DNA from: Chloroflexota bacterium
GTDB lineage: Bacteria > Chloroflexota > Dehalococcoidia > Dehalococcoidales > RBG-16-60-22
NCBI GenBank assembly: GCA_016875955.1
Contig: VGOH01000065.1
Span: 1-6,711 of the forward strand
Reading direction: 5' to 3'
DNA: 6,711 nucleotides
The notes below the pieces were generated by a model. It had not been told where the DNA came from, did not search any database, and saw only the letters and a list, made by a program, of their open reading frames with translations. Of this stretch, positions 1 through 5,742 are shown in pieces; the first letter of the stretch is position 1, and each line of letters starts with the position of its first letter. A program made the position numbers and the translations under genes.

Positions 1-93
1 GCGGACCCCCCAGATAGCGCTGCCGCCAATACAGAAGGTGGCCACTACCACCCACCCGTAAAATATCTTATCCCGGTATTTTTGAAACAACAC
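1..93 (-). CDS. MFS transporter, N-terminal fragment (runs off the left edge)
   Basis: Only the first 31 codons are in the window, read leftward from a GTG at 93-91. The visible peptide begins VLFQKYRDKIFYGWVVVATF and continues into a hydrophobic stretch, matching the start of the neighbouring complete transporter (DRVFYGWVVVAVF). It is therefore a paralogous major facilitator superfamily permease entering its first membrane helix. The start is supported by a GGAGAG ribosome binding site (105-100) six bases upstream; a TTG at 90-88 is a possible alternative. The gene starts 41 bp after the stop of the neighbouring MFS gene on the same strand, with no terminator between them, so the two probably share a transcript. 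The substrate cannot be read from this fragment. Confidence 0.8.
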   Translation of the reverse strand, partial: MLFQKYRDKIFYGWVVVATFCIGGSAIWGVR

Positions 94-134
94 TGTTATC
101 TCTCCTGGCTGTCATGTTTGAATTTGTTGTGCGG

Positions 135-1382
135 TCATACCTCTTTCCGCCTTGGTGCTTCACGCTTAACCATAACGACGAGCAATGTGGCCGCCAGCAT
201 GGCCAGCATACCGATGATAAAGGCATCCTTGTAATTACCGCAGACATCAAAGATGTATCCCCCCACCGCCGGCCCGGCGGCCGCCCCGATGCCGAAGCCG
301 ATTTCCAGCAGACCGAACACAGCACCGATGTTTTTCACGCCAAAAGTGTCACTGATCAGCGCCGCCCCGCTGCAACCGAAACCGCTGTAAAAAAAGCCGT
401 AGACCAGAGCAAAAAGGTAAAGACTCCACAAGCTGTGTGCCCATATCAGCCACGCTATAGCCATCGCCTGGAGCAACGTGCTAATCATGAAGGTTATTTT
501 TCTACCTATCCTGTCGGAAGCGATGCCCATCAATAACCGGCCCGGAATGGAAGCAGCGCCAACGAAGCTTACCACGCCGGCCGCCTCTATTGGCGAAAAG
601 CCAATGTCAGTGAGATGGGGTATAAGATGGGTGAATATGAGAAACAAACAGGCGGCAAAAAGAAACCATATGCAGGCAAAAATCCAGAAATTCCGATTGC
701 GAACGATGGACAGGAAAGGGTGCTGGGCAGGCTGCGAAGTCTCCCTTTCAGGTGGTTGCTCAGTATCCTTGATTTTCGCACCATCAGGCAGAGCGCCTAT
801 CTCACGCGGGTCTCGCTTCAATAGCCGTGTTAACGGTACGGCAACCACCCAGGCCATCAGCCCTATCACCAGATAGGCGGTTTGCCAGCTGTAATTGGTG
901 ATGAGATAGGTGGCAAACGGTGCCATGACCATCGTGCCCAGTCCTATTCCCAGACTGGAGAGACCCAGTGCCAGCCCGCGCTTCTTATCAAACCACCTGG
1001 AAACGGCCGACATCGGCACCACGTAGGTGGGGCCTGTGCCCAGGGCAAGCAACAGGCTGTAAGTAATGAACAGCTGCCACAGAGAATTGGTTAGACTGGT
1101 CAGCACCAGGCTCAGGCCGGTGAAGACCGCCATGAGCAGAACTACCAGCCTTGGCCCATAACGGTCCAGGGCCCAGCCGAAAACAAAAGAGCACAGACCG
1201 GCCAGTAATAAGTTAGCCGAGAGTATGGTTGAGGTCGCGGTACGGGTGAGGTTAAATTCGGCTTCAATTGACTTGAAAAACACACCGAAGGAAAAATGAA
1301 TGCCGTAGAGTGTGATGCCAATCACCAGAAATACTGCAACCACCACCCATCCGTAAAACACCCTATCGGCCAACTTCCACAT
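135..1382 (-). CDS. Major facilitator superfamily transporter, 12-helix, monocarboxylate/YcxA-like
   Basis: This is an inner-membrane permease of 415 aa, the usual length for a 12-helix MFS protein. It has two halves of about six hydrophobic segments separated by a polar loop at residues ~188-225 (rich in E, Q, P and K). The MFS motif A appears in both halves: GWALDRYGPR at 69-78 and GIASDRIGRK at 286-295. A glycine-rich helix follows RWFDKKRGLALG (129-140), as in the oxalate/formate and monocarboxylate-type MFS branch. The N-terminal FYGWVVVA signature is common in that branch. The start is ATG at 1382-1380, with an AAGGAC ribosome binding site (1396-1391) at suitable spacing. It is followed on the same strand by a second MFS gene, so this is a tandem paralogous pair. 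The function is probably secondary uptake or exchange of an organic anion, but the substrate is an inference and cannot be specified. Confidence 0.9.
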   Translation of the reverse strand: MWKLADRVFYGWVVVAVFLVIGITLYGIHFSFGVFFKSIEAEFNLTRTATSTILSANLLLAGLCSFVFGWALDRYGPRLVVLLMAVFTGLSLVLTSLTNSLWQLFITYSLLLALGTGPTYVVPMSAVSRWFDKKRGLALGLSSLGIGLGTMVMAPFATYLITNYSWQTAYLVIGLMAWVVAVPLTRLLKRDPREIGALPDGAKIKDTEQPPERETSQPAQHPFLSIVRNRNFWIFACIWFLFAACLFLIFTHLIPHLTDIGFSPIEAAGVVSFVGAASIPGRLLMGIASDRIGRKITFMISTLLQAMAIAWLIWAHSLWSLYLFALVYGFFYSGFGCSGAALISDTFGVKNIGAVFGLLEIGFGIGAAAGPAVGGYIFDVCGNYKDAFIIGMLAMLAATLLVVMVKREAPRRKEV

Positions 1383-1435
1383 AAATCGCGGTCCTTATTC
1401 CTCTTTCAGCGTCACCTGGCACCTCAAATCCACTA

Positions 1436-1465
1436 ATTATAGTTTATCTTCCGCCTTATGAGCAA
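1436..1465 (-). promoter_or_regulatory. Probable sigma-70-type promoter for the MFS pair
   Basis: Read on the minus strand there is a perfect -10 TATAAT (1441-1436), preceded after 18 bp by TTGCTC (1465-1460), a 4/6 match to -35. Transcription would start near 1429, giving a leader of about 45 nt before the ATG at 1382. The assignment rests on the -10 box and its position; the -35 is weak. Confidence 0.5.
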
Positions 1466-1520
1466 TTTAGGCATTTAACACTTCTATTTACATATATTGC
1501 TCTTTCGCTCACCCCCTTGG

Positions 1521-1579
1521 TCCCCCTCTCAAATGGATACTGTGGTAGCAGACGATAAGCAGTATGTTTGAGAGGGGGA
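1521..1579. repeat. Long hairpin inside the repeat element (13-bp perfect outer stem)
   Basis: TCCCCCTCTCAAA (1521-1533) is exactly complementary to TTTGAGAGGGGGA (1567-1579). Inside it, ATACTG (1537-1542) pairs with CAGTAT (1560-1565) around a 17-nt loop, with a 3-nt/1-nt asymmetric internal loop (TGG versus G) between the stems. There is no T-tract after either arm, so a plain intrinsic terminator is unlikely. Confidence 0.85.
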
Positions 1580-1586
1580 AAGAATT

Positions 1587-1610
1587 GGAGAGGGGCTGCG
1601 CCCCCTCTCC
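1587..1610. repeat. Second GC-rich hairpin of the repeat element
   Basis: GGAGAGGGG (1587-1595) pairs perfectly with CCCCTCTCC (1602-1610) around the 6-nt loop CTGCGC. Only TTT follows on the plus strand, so terminator activity would be weak at best. The same GGAGAGGGG string recurs at 1668-1676, the right end of the element. Confidence 0.8.
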
Positions 1611-1852
1611 TTTAAACTCCCCTCCCCAGCCATTAATGCCTGTGGTCATTTACCAGTGGTTCTGACTGGAGAGGGGTCAGGGGTGAGGCGTTAACTGCCC
1701 ACCGAAGGCAAACCGAACCCATTTAGCCCAAAAGCTGGCTGCGGACATGCATAAGTTCAAGGGACGGAGGCCAGATAAGAAATGAGGCCAGTCCAGCAGG
1801 GCTATTTTGTCCGGCTACTCTCAAATTTATGCCCTTTTCCCCGCCGTAGCTA

Positions 1853-1881
1853 TTGACAACGCGATGGGAATAGTTTATCCT
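1853..1881 (+). promoter_or_regulatory. Sigma-70-type promoter for the small zinc-ribbon gene
   Basis: A perfect TTGACA -35 (1853-1858) is followed after exactly 17 bp by TATCCT (1876-1881), a 4/6 match to -10. Predicted transcription start is near 1888, giving a leader of about 30 nt that contains the strong ribosome binding site of the next gene. Confidence 0.7.
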
Positions 1882-1917
1882 TGCTACTAATCCTATTAAA
1901 ACTAAAGGAGGGATATT

Positions 1918-2058
1918 ATGCAGGCGTATTGTGTCAAGTGCCGCGCTAAGAGGGAAATGAAGAACCCCAGGCCCATCAGAATGAAGAACGGAAAGCCAGC
2001 GACACAGGGTGTATGCCCTTCATGCGGCACTAAAATGTTCCGAATTGGAAAAGCTTAA
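1918..2058 (+). CDS. Small Cys4 zinc-ribbon protein, DUF5679-like (46 aa)
   Basis: This short gene encodes a basic 46-residue protein beginning MQAYCVKCRAKREMKNP and ending in CPSCGTKMFRIGKA. Two CxxC pairs (Cys5/Cys8 and Cys33/Cys36) form a textbook zinc ribbon, with a Lys/Arg-rich linker containing NGKPATQG between them. I recognise this pattern as the DUF5679 family of small proteins of unknown function; the family name is from memory and unsearched. Translation signals are strong: AAAGGAGGGA (1904-1913), with the GGAGG core six bases from the ATG. It has its own promoter and its own intrinsic terminator, so it appears to be an independent, probably well-expressed unit. The charge and zinc ribbon would fit nucleic-acid or ribosome binding, but that is inference; no function is established by the sequence. 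Confidence 0.88.
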   Translation: MQAYCVKCRAKREMKNPRPIRMKNGKPATQGVCPSCGTKMFRIGKA

Positions 2059-2090
2059 ATAAATCCCAATATTATTAAGTCAGAAATAAA

Positions 2091-2135
2091 GGGAGACTGG
2101 ATAGTTAGCTAGCAACATCCAGTCTCTCGTCTTTT
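2091..2135 (+). terminator. Intrinsic terminator after the zinc-ribbon gene
   Basis: GGGAGACTGGAT (2091-2102) pairs with ATCCAGTCTCTC (2117-2128): a 12-bp stem with one G-U pair, a 14-nt loop, and then GTCTTTT (2129-2135). It is preceded by an A-rich stretch, starts 32 bp after the stop codon and is followed by the leuS leader. Confidence 0.85.
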
Positions 2136-2141
2136 AGTACC

Positions 2142-2190
2142 CTCAAGACCGGGCCGGAGTCAGCTTATTGACGAGCCTCGGTCAATTGAG
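2142..2190 (+). promoter_or_regulatory. Irregular long hairpin in the leuS upstream region
   Basis: CTCAA+GACCG (2142-2151) pairs with CGGTC+TTGAG (2179-2183 and 2186-2190), with a two-base AA bulge. The stem extends through GGC/GCC (2152-2154 / 2175-2177, one bulged T at 2178) and is capped by GTCA/TGAC (2159-2162 / 2169-2172) with loop GCTTAT. This adds up to about 17 base pairs. A second CTTGAG (2227-2232), just before the downstream terminator stem, could compete for CTCAAG. It may be a leader-RNA domain, but a possible promoter overlaps it, so it may instead be untranscribed DNA. Confidence 0.45.
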
Positions 2191-2197
2191 CTAGACT
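2169..2197 (+). promoter_or_regulatory. Possible promoter for leuS-proC
   Basis: TTGACG (2169-2174, 5/6 match) is followed after exactly 17 bp by TAGACT (2192-2197, 4/6 match). Transcription would begin near 2204, upstream of a 12-bp palindrome, AAGGTATACCTT (2218-2229), and of the terminator-like hairpin at 2231-2253. No better promoter is evident between the preceding terminator and leuS. Confidence 0.4.
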
Positions 2198-2230
2198 TGG
2201 ATGGTGAATCGTTAAGGAAGGTATACCTTG

Positions 2231-2253
2231 AGAGGGGTTAGCACCCCTCTTTT
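2231..2253 (+). terminator. Terminator-like hairpin in the leuS leader (candidate attenuator)
   Basis: AGAGGGGT (2231-2238) pairs with ACCCCTCT (2243-2250) around a TAGC loop, and the 3' arm runs into TTTT (2250-2253). It lies 73 bp upstream of the leuS start and after a different terminator that already ends the preceding gene. A second terminator here therefore suggests premature termination of the leuS transcript. No canonical T-box element (AGGGTGGNACCGCG) is present. Confidence 0.6.
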
Positions 2254-2273
2254 CGTAATTTTCCTTTCTTTAA

Positions 2274-2306
2274 GCCATCAACCACGTATTCAAGTGTATT
2301 GATGGC
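2274..2306 (+). promoter_or_regulatory. Hairpin immediately upstream of the leuS ribosome binding site
   Basis: GCCATCAA (2274-2281) is perfectly complementary to TTGATGGC (2299-2306). Inside it, CAC (2283-2285) can pair with GTG (2294-2296) around an 8-nt loop. The stem ends 11 nt before the GGAGG of leuS, so it leaves the ribosome binding site single-stranded. It may influence mRNA stability or initiation. Confidence 0.5.
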
Positions 2307-2317
2307 GTTCTGGCAGC

Positions 2318-2322
2318 GGAGG
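2318..2322 (+). promoter_or_regulatory. Ribosome binding site deciding the leuS start
   Basis: GGAGG at 2318-2322 lies four bases before ATG 2327 but only one base before the in-frame TTG at 2324, which favours the ATG. The four-base spacing is on the short side. Confidence 0.7.
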
Positions 2323-2326
2323 ATTG

Positions 2327-4789
2327 ATGATAGATAAATACAGTCCTCAGGAAATCGAGCCGAAATGGCGGCAGCGCTGGGAAAAAGACCGGTTATACGA
2401 GGTCAGCGAGGATGACCCGAAACCGAAATACTACGCGCTGACCATGTTCCCCTACACGTCCGGAGACCTTCACATCGGGCACTGGTATGCCATGGCGCCG
2501 TCAGATGTCCATGCCCGCTTCAAGCGAATGCAGGGCTATAACGTGCTGCACCCCATGGGCTTTGATGCCTTTGGCCTCCCCGCTGAGAACGCAGCCATAA
2601 AACGCGGCATCCACCCCTTCACCTGGACGATGCAGAACGTGAAAAACATGCGCCGTCAGCTCCGCAGCATCGGCGCCATCTATGACTGGAGCCGGGAGGT
2701 GGTCTCCTGCCTGCCCGAGTACTACAAGTGGACGGAGTGGTTTTTCCTGAAGCTGTACGAAGCCGGCCTGGCCTATCGGGGCAAGGCACCGGTAAACTGG
2801 TGCCCACAATGCCAGACGGTGCTGGCCAATGAGCAGGTGCTGGGCAGCGGCTTCTGCGAACGCTGCGGGGCGGCCGTAATCCGCCGCGACCTTGAGCAGT
2901 GGTTCTTTCGCATCACCAGATACGCCGATGAACTATTAAGCTTTGACGGCATTGACTGGCCGGAGCGCATTCAAATCATGCAGCGCAACTGGATAGGCCG
3001 AAGCGAGGGCACGGAGATATCCTTCGCCATCGACCACAGCGGCGTTCCGGAGAAAGAGATACGGGTCTTCACCACCCGGCCGGACACCACCTTCGGCGCC
3101 ACCTTCATGGTGTTCGCTCCCGAGCACCCTTTGGTCTCGGTGCTGACCACACCCGACCGAAAAGCCGAGGTTGACGCCTACATTGATAAATCAAGACATC
3201 TCAGCGAGATAGAAAGGCTGTCCACCGAGAAAGAAAAGGACGGTGTCTTCATCGGCGCCTACTGCACCAACCGCCTGAACGGGAAAAAGGTCCCCATATG
3301 GATTGCCGACTATGTGCTCCTGAGCTACGGCACAGGCGCGGTCATGGGCGTTCCCGCCCACGATGAGCGCGATTTCCTGTTCGCCAGGAAGTATGGTATC
3401 CCCATACCCGTGGTCATCGCGCCACCGGGCTGGCAGGGCGAGGCGCTGGCACAGGCCTATATTGAGGAAGGCACCCTGGTGAACTCGGGGCAGTTCAACG
3501 GCTTGCCCAGCCAGCAGGCTCTTGGGGCTATCTCGGATTTCCTTGAGGAGAAAGGCTGGGGCAAACGCACTGTCAGCTACCGGCTGCGCGACTGGCTTAT
3601 CTCGCGCCAGCGCTACTGGGGCGCGCCTATCCCCATGGTCTACTGCGCCAAATGCGGCATCGTCCCTGTCCCGGAAAAAGACCTGCCGGTGCTGCTGCCC
3701 GAAGATGCCGAGTTCAAGCCCACCGGTGAGTCGCCGCTGAAATACCATGAGCAGTTCGTCAACACCACCTGCCCGCGCTGTGGCGGACCCGGTAAACGTG
3801 AGACGGATACCATGGATACGTTCATGTGTTCTTCATGGTACTTCCTGCGCTACACCAGCCCCAACGTTGACGATGCTCCCTTTGACAACGCTAAAATCAA
3901 GTTCTGGATGCCCGTGGACCTGTACACCGGCGGGGCCGAGCACGCCGTGATGCACCTCCTGTATTCTCGCTTCTTCATCAAGGCACTGCGCGACATCGGG
4001 CTGCTGGACTTTGATGAGCCGTTCACCCGCCTTTTCAACCAGGGAACCATCATCGCCGAGAAGCAGAAAATGAGCAAATCGCGCGGCAACGTGATTACCC
4101 CGGACGAGTATGTGAACGAGCTGGGAGCGGACACAGTCCGGGCCTATCTCATGTTCCTGGCACCCTGGGAGCAGGGCGGCGAGTGGAATGACAGCAGCAT
4201 CAGCGGCATCAGCCGCTGGCTCAACCGCATATGGCAGCTGGTGCTTGATAGCTACCAGCCCAACAAAAAGCTGACGCCTGACAATGCCGAGAATGCGGAG
4301 AGAGAATTATCCCGTTTCACCCACCAGACCATCAGGCGGGTAACTCAGGACATGGAAAAGCTGCGCTTCAATACCATGCTATCAGCGTTGATGGAATTCA
4401 CTAACTACCTGGCTACGGTCAAGGAGGCCGGCGCCGTCGCCGCCCCGGCGTGGCAGGAGACAATTGATATCCTGCTGCGGCTTCTGGCGCCCACCGCCCC
4501 CCACATCACCGAGGAACTGTGGCAGAGAACGGCTCACCCTTACAGCATCCACAACCAGCCCTGGCCGCAGTGGGACGAGACGCTGGCCAGGGACGAGGAA
4601 ATAACCCTGGTGGTACAGGTCAACGGCAAGCTGCGCGACCGCATCACCGTGCCTGCTTCTGTCAGCGAGGATGAGTTGCCACAACTGCTCCAGGAGAAAG
4701 CTGCCAGAGCCAATGCCTACCTGCAAGGCAAGAAAGTCCTGAAACGGGTCTATGTGCCCGGCAGACTGATTAATTTCGTCGTGAAGTAA
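2327..4789 (+). CDS. leuS: Leucyl-tRNA synthetase
   Basis: This cytoplasmic class Ia aminoacyl-tRNA synthetase charges tRNA-Leu with leucine using ATP. At 820 aa it is full length for the bacterial type. Landmarks in order (numbered from ATG 2327): catalytic HIGH motif in GDLHIGHWY (49-52); a first zinc site with Cys159, 162, 177 and 180; the CP1 editing domain with the threonine-rich TTRPDTTFGAT (249-259) and GTGAVMGVPAHDERD (335-349), which hydrolyses mischarged tRNA; a second Cys4 cluster (440, 443, 482, 485); KMSKS (581-585); and the anticodon-binding and C-terminal tRNA-binding domains ending in VNGKLRDRI and VPGRLINFVVK. The sequence before KMSKS is short (NQGTIIAEKQ). It therefore lacks the leucine-specific insertion of E. 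coli LeuRS and resembles the Bacillus type. proC follows after 13 bp. A structured leader with a terminator-like hairpin suggests attenuation. Confidence 0.97.
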   Translation: MIDKYSPQEIEPKWRQRWEKDRLYEVSEDDPKPKYYALTMFPYTSGDLHIGHWYAMAPSDVHARFKRMQGYNVLHPMGFDAFGLPAENAAIKRGIHPFTWTMQNVKNMRRQLRSIGAIYDWSREVVSCLPEYYKWTEWFFLKLYEAGLAYRGKAPVNWCPQCQTVLANEQVLGSGFCERCGAAVIRRDLEQWFFRITRYADELLSFDGIDWPERIQIMQRNWIGRSEGTEISFAIDHSGVPEKEIRVFTTRPDTTFGATFMVFAPEHPLVSVLTTPDRKAEVDAYIDKSRHLSEIERLSTEKEKDGVFIGAYCTNRLNGKKVPIWIADYVLLSYGTGAVMGVPAHDERDFLFARKYGIPIPVVIAPPGWQGEALAQAYIEEGTLVNSGQFNGLPSQQALGAISDFLEEKGWGKRTVSYRLRDWLISRQRYWGAPIPMVYCAKCGIVPVPEKDLPVLLPEDAEFKPTGESPLKYHEQFVNTTCPRCGGPGKRETDTMDTFMCSSWYFLRYTSPNVDDAPFDNAKIKFWMPVDLYTGGAEHAVMHLLYSRFFIKALRDIGLLDFDEPFTRLFNQGTIIAEKQKMSKSRGNVITPDEYVNELGADTVRAYLMFLAPWEQGGEWNDSSISGISRWLNRIWQLVLDSYQPNKKLTPDNAENAERELSRFTHQTIRRVTQDMEKLRFNTMLSALMEFTNYLATVKEAGAVAAPAWQETIDILLRLLAPTAPHITEELWQRTAHPYSIHNQPWPQWDETLARDEEITLVVQVNGKLRDRITVPASVSEDELPQLLQEKAARANAYLQGKKVLKRVYVPGRLINFVVK

Positions 4790-4802
4790 GAGGTGAAGCA
4801 AG

Positions 4803-5606
4803 GTGAAGATAGCTTTTATCGGTGGCGGGGCGATGGGGGAGGCAATACTGGCCGCCGTCCTGAACCGTGGCCTGAGCACGCCGCAGACGCTCTGGGTCAG
4901 CGATGTCAAGGAAGAACGACGCCAGCACCTGAAAAAGACCTATCAGGTATCAGTTACCGGGAGCAATCGCGAGGCAGCGGCCAATGGCGGCGACGTTATC
5001 ATACTGGCCATCAAGCCACAGAACCTGCCCGAGATAATGCCGGACCTGAAAGGCGGGATAAAGCCGGGGCAGCTTGTCCTCTCCATCATTGCCGGCGCCA
5101 GAATTGCTACTTTATGTAAAGGCCTTGGCCACCAACGGATAGTCCGGGTGATGCCCAATACCCCCGCCCAGATTGGTGAAGGCATCAGCGTCTGGACGGT
5201 CACCCCAGAGGTAACCGAAAAGCAGAAAGAGCAGGCCAGGTCCATCCTGAGCACCATGGGCCGGGAAATCTTCGTCGCTGACGAGAAATACCTTGACATG
5301 GCCACCGCGGTGAGCGGCAGCGGGCCGGCTTACTTCTTCTTCTTTGTCGAGTGCCTCACCGAGGCTGCGGTCAGCCTCGGCTTCACCGAGGCTACGGCGC
5401 AGGAACTGGTGCTGCAGACCATGCTCGGCTCCGGGCAACTGCTGAAGAGGTCCGGCAAATCCCCGGCCGAACTGCGCCGCCTGGTAACCTCTCCCGGCGG
5501 CACCACCGCCGCCGCCCTGCAGCGCTTTGAAGACGGTAACTTCAAAGAACTGGTCAAGCAGGCCGTCGCCGCTGCCTACCGCCGGGCCGGAGAGCTGGGC
5601 AAATAA
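4803..5606 (+). CDS. proC: Pyrroline-5-carboxylate reductase
   Basis: It catalyses the last step of proline synthesis, the NAD(P)H-dependent reduction of 1-pyrroline-5-carboxylate to proline, in the cytoplasm. The 267-residue length is typical. Visible motifs: N-terminal Rossmann loop GGGAMG (7-12), ILAIKPQ (67-73), RVMPNTPA (115-122), AVSGSGPAY (169-177) and the C-terminal helical-domain signature VTSPGGTT (228-235), which forms part of the dimer active site. The start is GTG at 4803, supported by GAGGTG (4790-4795) seven bases upstream; the nearby GTG at 4793 is in another frame. The gap of 13 bp from leuS, with no promoter or terminator between them, indicates one transcript and possibly translational coupling. 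Nothing is missing or truncated. Confidence 0.96.
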   Translation: MKIAFIGGGAMGEAILAAVLNRGLSTPQTLWVSDVKEERRQHLKKTYQVSVTGSNREAAANGGDVIILAIKPQNLPEIMPDLKGGIKPGQLVLSIIAGARIATLCKGLGHQRIVRVMPNTPAQIGEGISVWTVTPEVTEKQKEQARSILSTMGREIFVADEKYLDMATAVSGSGPAYFFFFVECLTEAAVSLGFTEATAQELVLQTMLGSGQLLKRSGKSPAELRRLVTSPGGTTAAALQRFEDGNFKELVKQAVAAAYRRAGELGK

Positions 5607-5608
5607 TC

Positions 5609-5625
5609 GACGGTATTTCGCCGTC
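5609..5625 (+). terminator. Weak hairpin after proC
   Basis: GACGG (5609-5613) pairs with CCGTC (5621-5625) around a 7-nt loop three bases after the proC stop. The stem is only 5 bp and there is no adjacent T-tract (the nearest, TTATTTTT, is at 5642-5649). It may be a stabilising 3'-end hairpin or part of a weak terminator. Confidence 0.25.
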
Positions 5626-5682
5626 ACACTCAACACGCAGGTTATTTTTGGCTGAATTTCAAAATATTTAATATGTTCAGTC

Positions 5683-5711
5683 TTGACAGAACGTTCTATA
5701 CATATTATAAT
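5683..5711 (+). promoter_or_regulatory. Perfect consensus sigma-70 promoter of the regulator/efflux operon
   Basis: TTGACA (5683-5688) and TATAAT (5706-5711) both match consensus 6/6, with the optimal 17-bp spacer. Transcription should start near 5718, giving a leader of about 25 nt before the regulator ATG. A promoter this strong would normally need repression, which fits the symmetric sequences overlapping it. Confidence 0.9.
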
Positions 5712-5731
5712 ATAGGCCAAGAAATAGAACG
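5688..5731. promoter_or_regulatory. Candidate operator: AGAACG/CGTTCT repeats around the -10 box
   Basis: A 10-bp perfect palindrome, AGAACGTTCT (5688-5697), fills the upstream part of the promoter spacer. Its CGTTCTAT half (5692-5699) recurs as the exact inverted repeat ATAGAACG (5724-5731), just after the predicted start site. The two 8-mers are 32 bp centre to centre, about three helical turns, so they lie on the same DNA face. Binding here would block RNA polymerase. The most likely ligand is the adjacent GbsR/MarR-like regulator (autorepression); this is inferred. Confidence 0.6.
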
Positions 5732-5742
5732 AGGGCAGAGGG

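Larger units (their letters stand above)
1506..1690. repeat. Inverted-repeat element with imperfect terminal inverted repeats (MITE/REP-like)
   Basis: About 185 bp bounded by related sequences in opposite orientation. The left end starts CGCTCACCCCC and runs into TCCCCCTCTC (1521-1530). The right end, read on the minus strand, starts CGCCTCACCCC and runs into CCCCTCTCC (1690 down to 1668). Two strong hairpins lie inside (1521-1579 and 1587-1610). It has no coding capacity. The C-rich/G-rich 'CTCACCCC...CCCCTCTCC' pattern resembles short non-autonomous palindromic repeats scattered between genes in some bacterial genomes. It lies between divergent promoters, so it is not needed as a terminator for either flanking gene. 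Dispersal in the genome is an inference from a single copy. Confidence 0.6.
1383..1917. other. 535-bp divergent intergenic region, no gene seen
   Basis: No convincing coding sequence on either strand. It holds the MFS promoter at its left end, the inverted-repeat element at 1506-1690, and a promoter for the small zinc-ribbon gene at its right end. Between the element and that promoter (1691-1852) I see only an 8-bp direct repeat, GAGGCCAG at 1767-1774 and 1784-1791, and no recognisable RNA or regulatory signal. Confidence 0.7.

Noticed and set aside
114..536. A plus-strand open frame opposite the 3' part of the complete MFS gene
   Set aside because: Its translation is low-complexity and polar with no family resemblance; the minus-strand MFS reading is unambiguous.
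1521..1610. Intrinsic terminators in the divergent intergenic region
   Set aside because: The hairpins are strong but lack T-tracts and no gene ends into them from either side. They fit a repeat element better.
2169..2192. Leucine leader peptide (TTG ACG AGC CTC GGT CAA TTG AGC TAG)
   Set aside because: It has only a TTG start, no ribosome binding site and just a few Leu codons, and it overlaps promoter-like boxes.
2201..2215. Mini-ORF ATG GTG AAT CGT TAA before leuS
   Set aside because: It is four codons long, with no ribosome binding site and no leucine or regulatory codons.
2137..2260. T-box riboswitch controlling leuS
   Set aside because: The region lacks the conserved AGGGTGGNACCGCG antiterminator element and is too short for a standard Stem I plus antiterminator. 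The nearest string, AAGGAAGGTATACC, is not a match.
3191..3748. A 185-codon minus-strand open frame inside leuS
   Set aside because: It lies wholly opposite the editing and catalytic domains of a clearly functional leuS and shows no ribosome binding site or family signature.
4382..4909. A 175-codon minus-strand open frame over the leuS end and proC start
   Set aside because: It is antisense to conserved coding sequence of two recognised genes, with no independent support.
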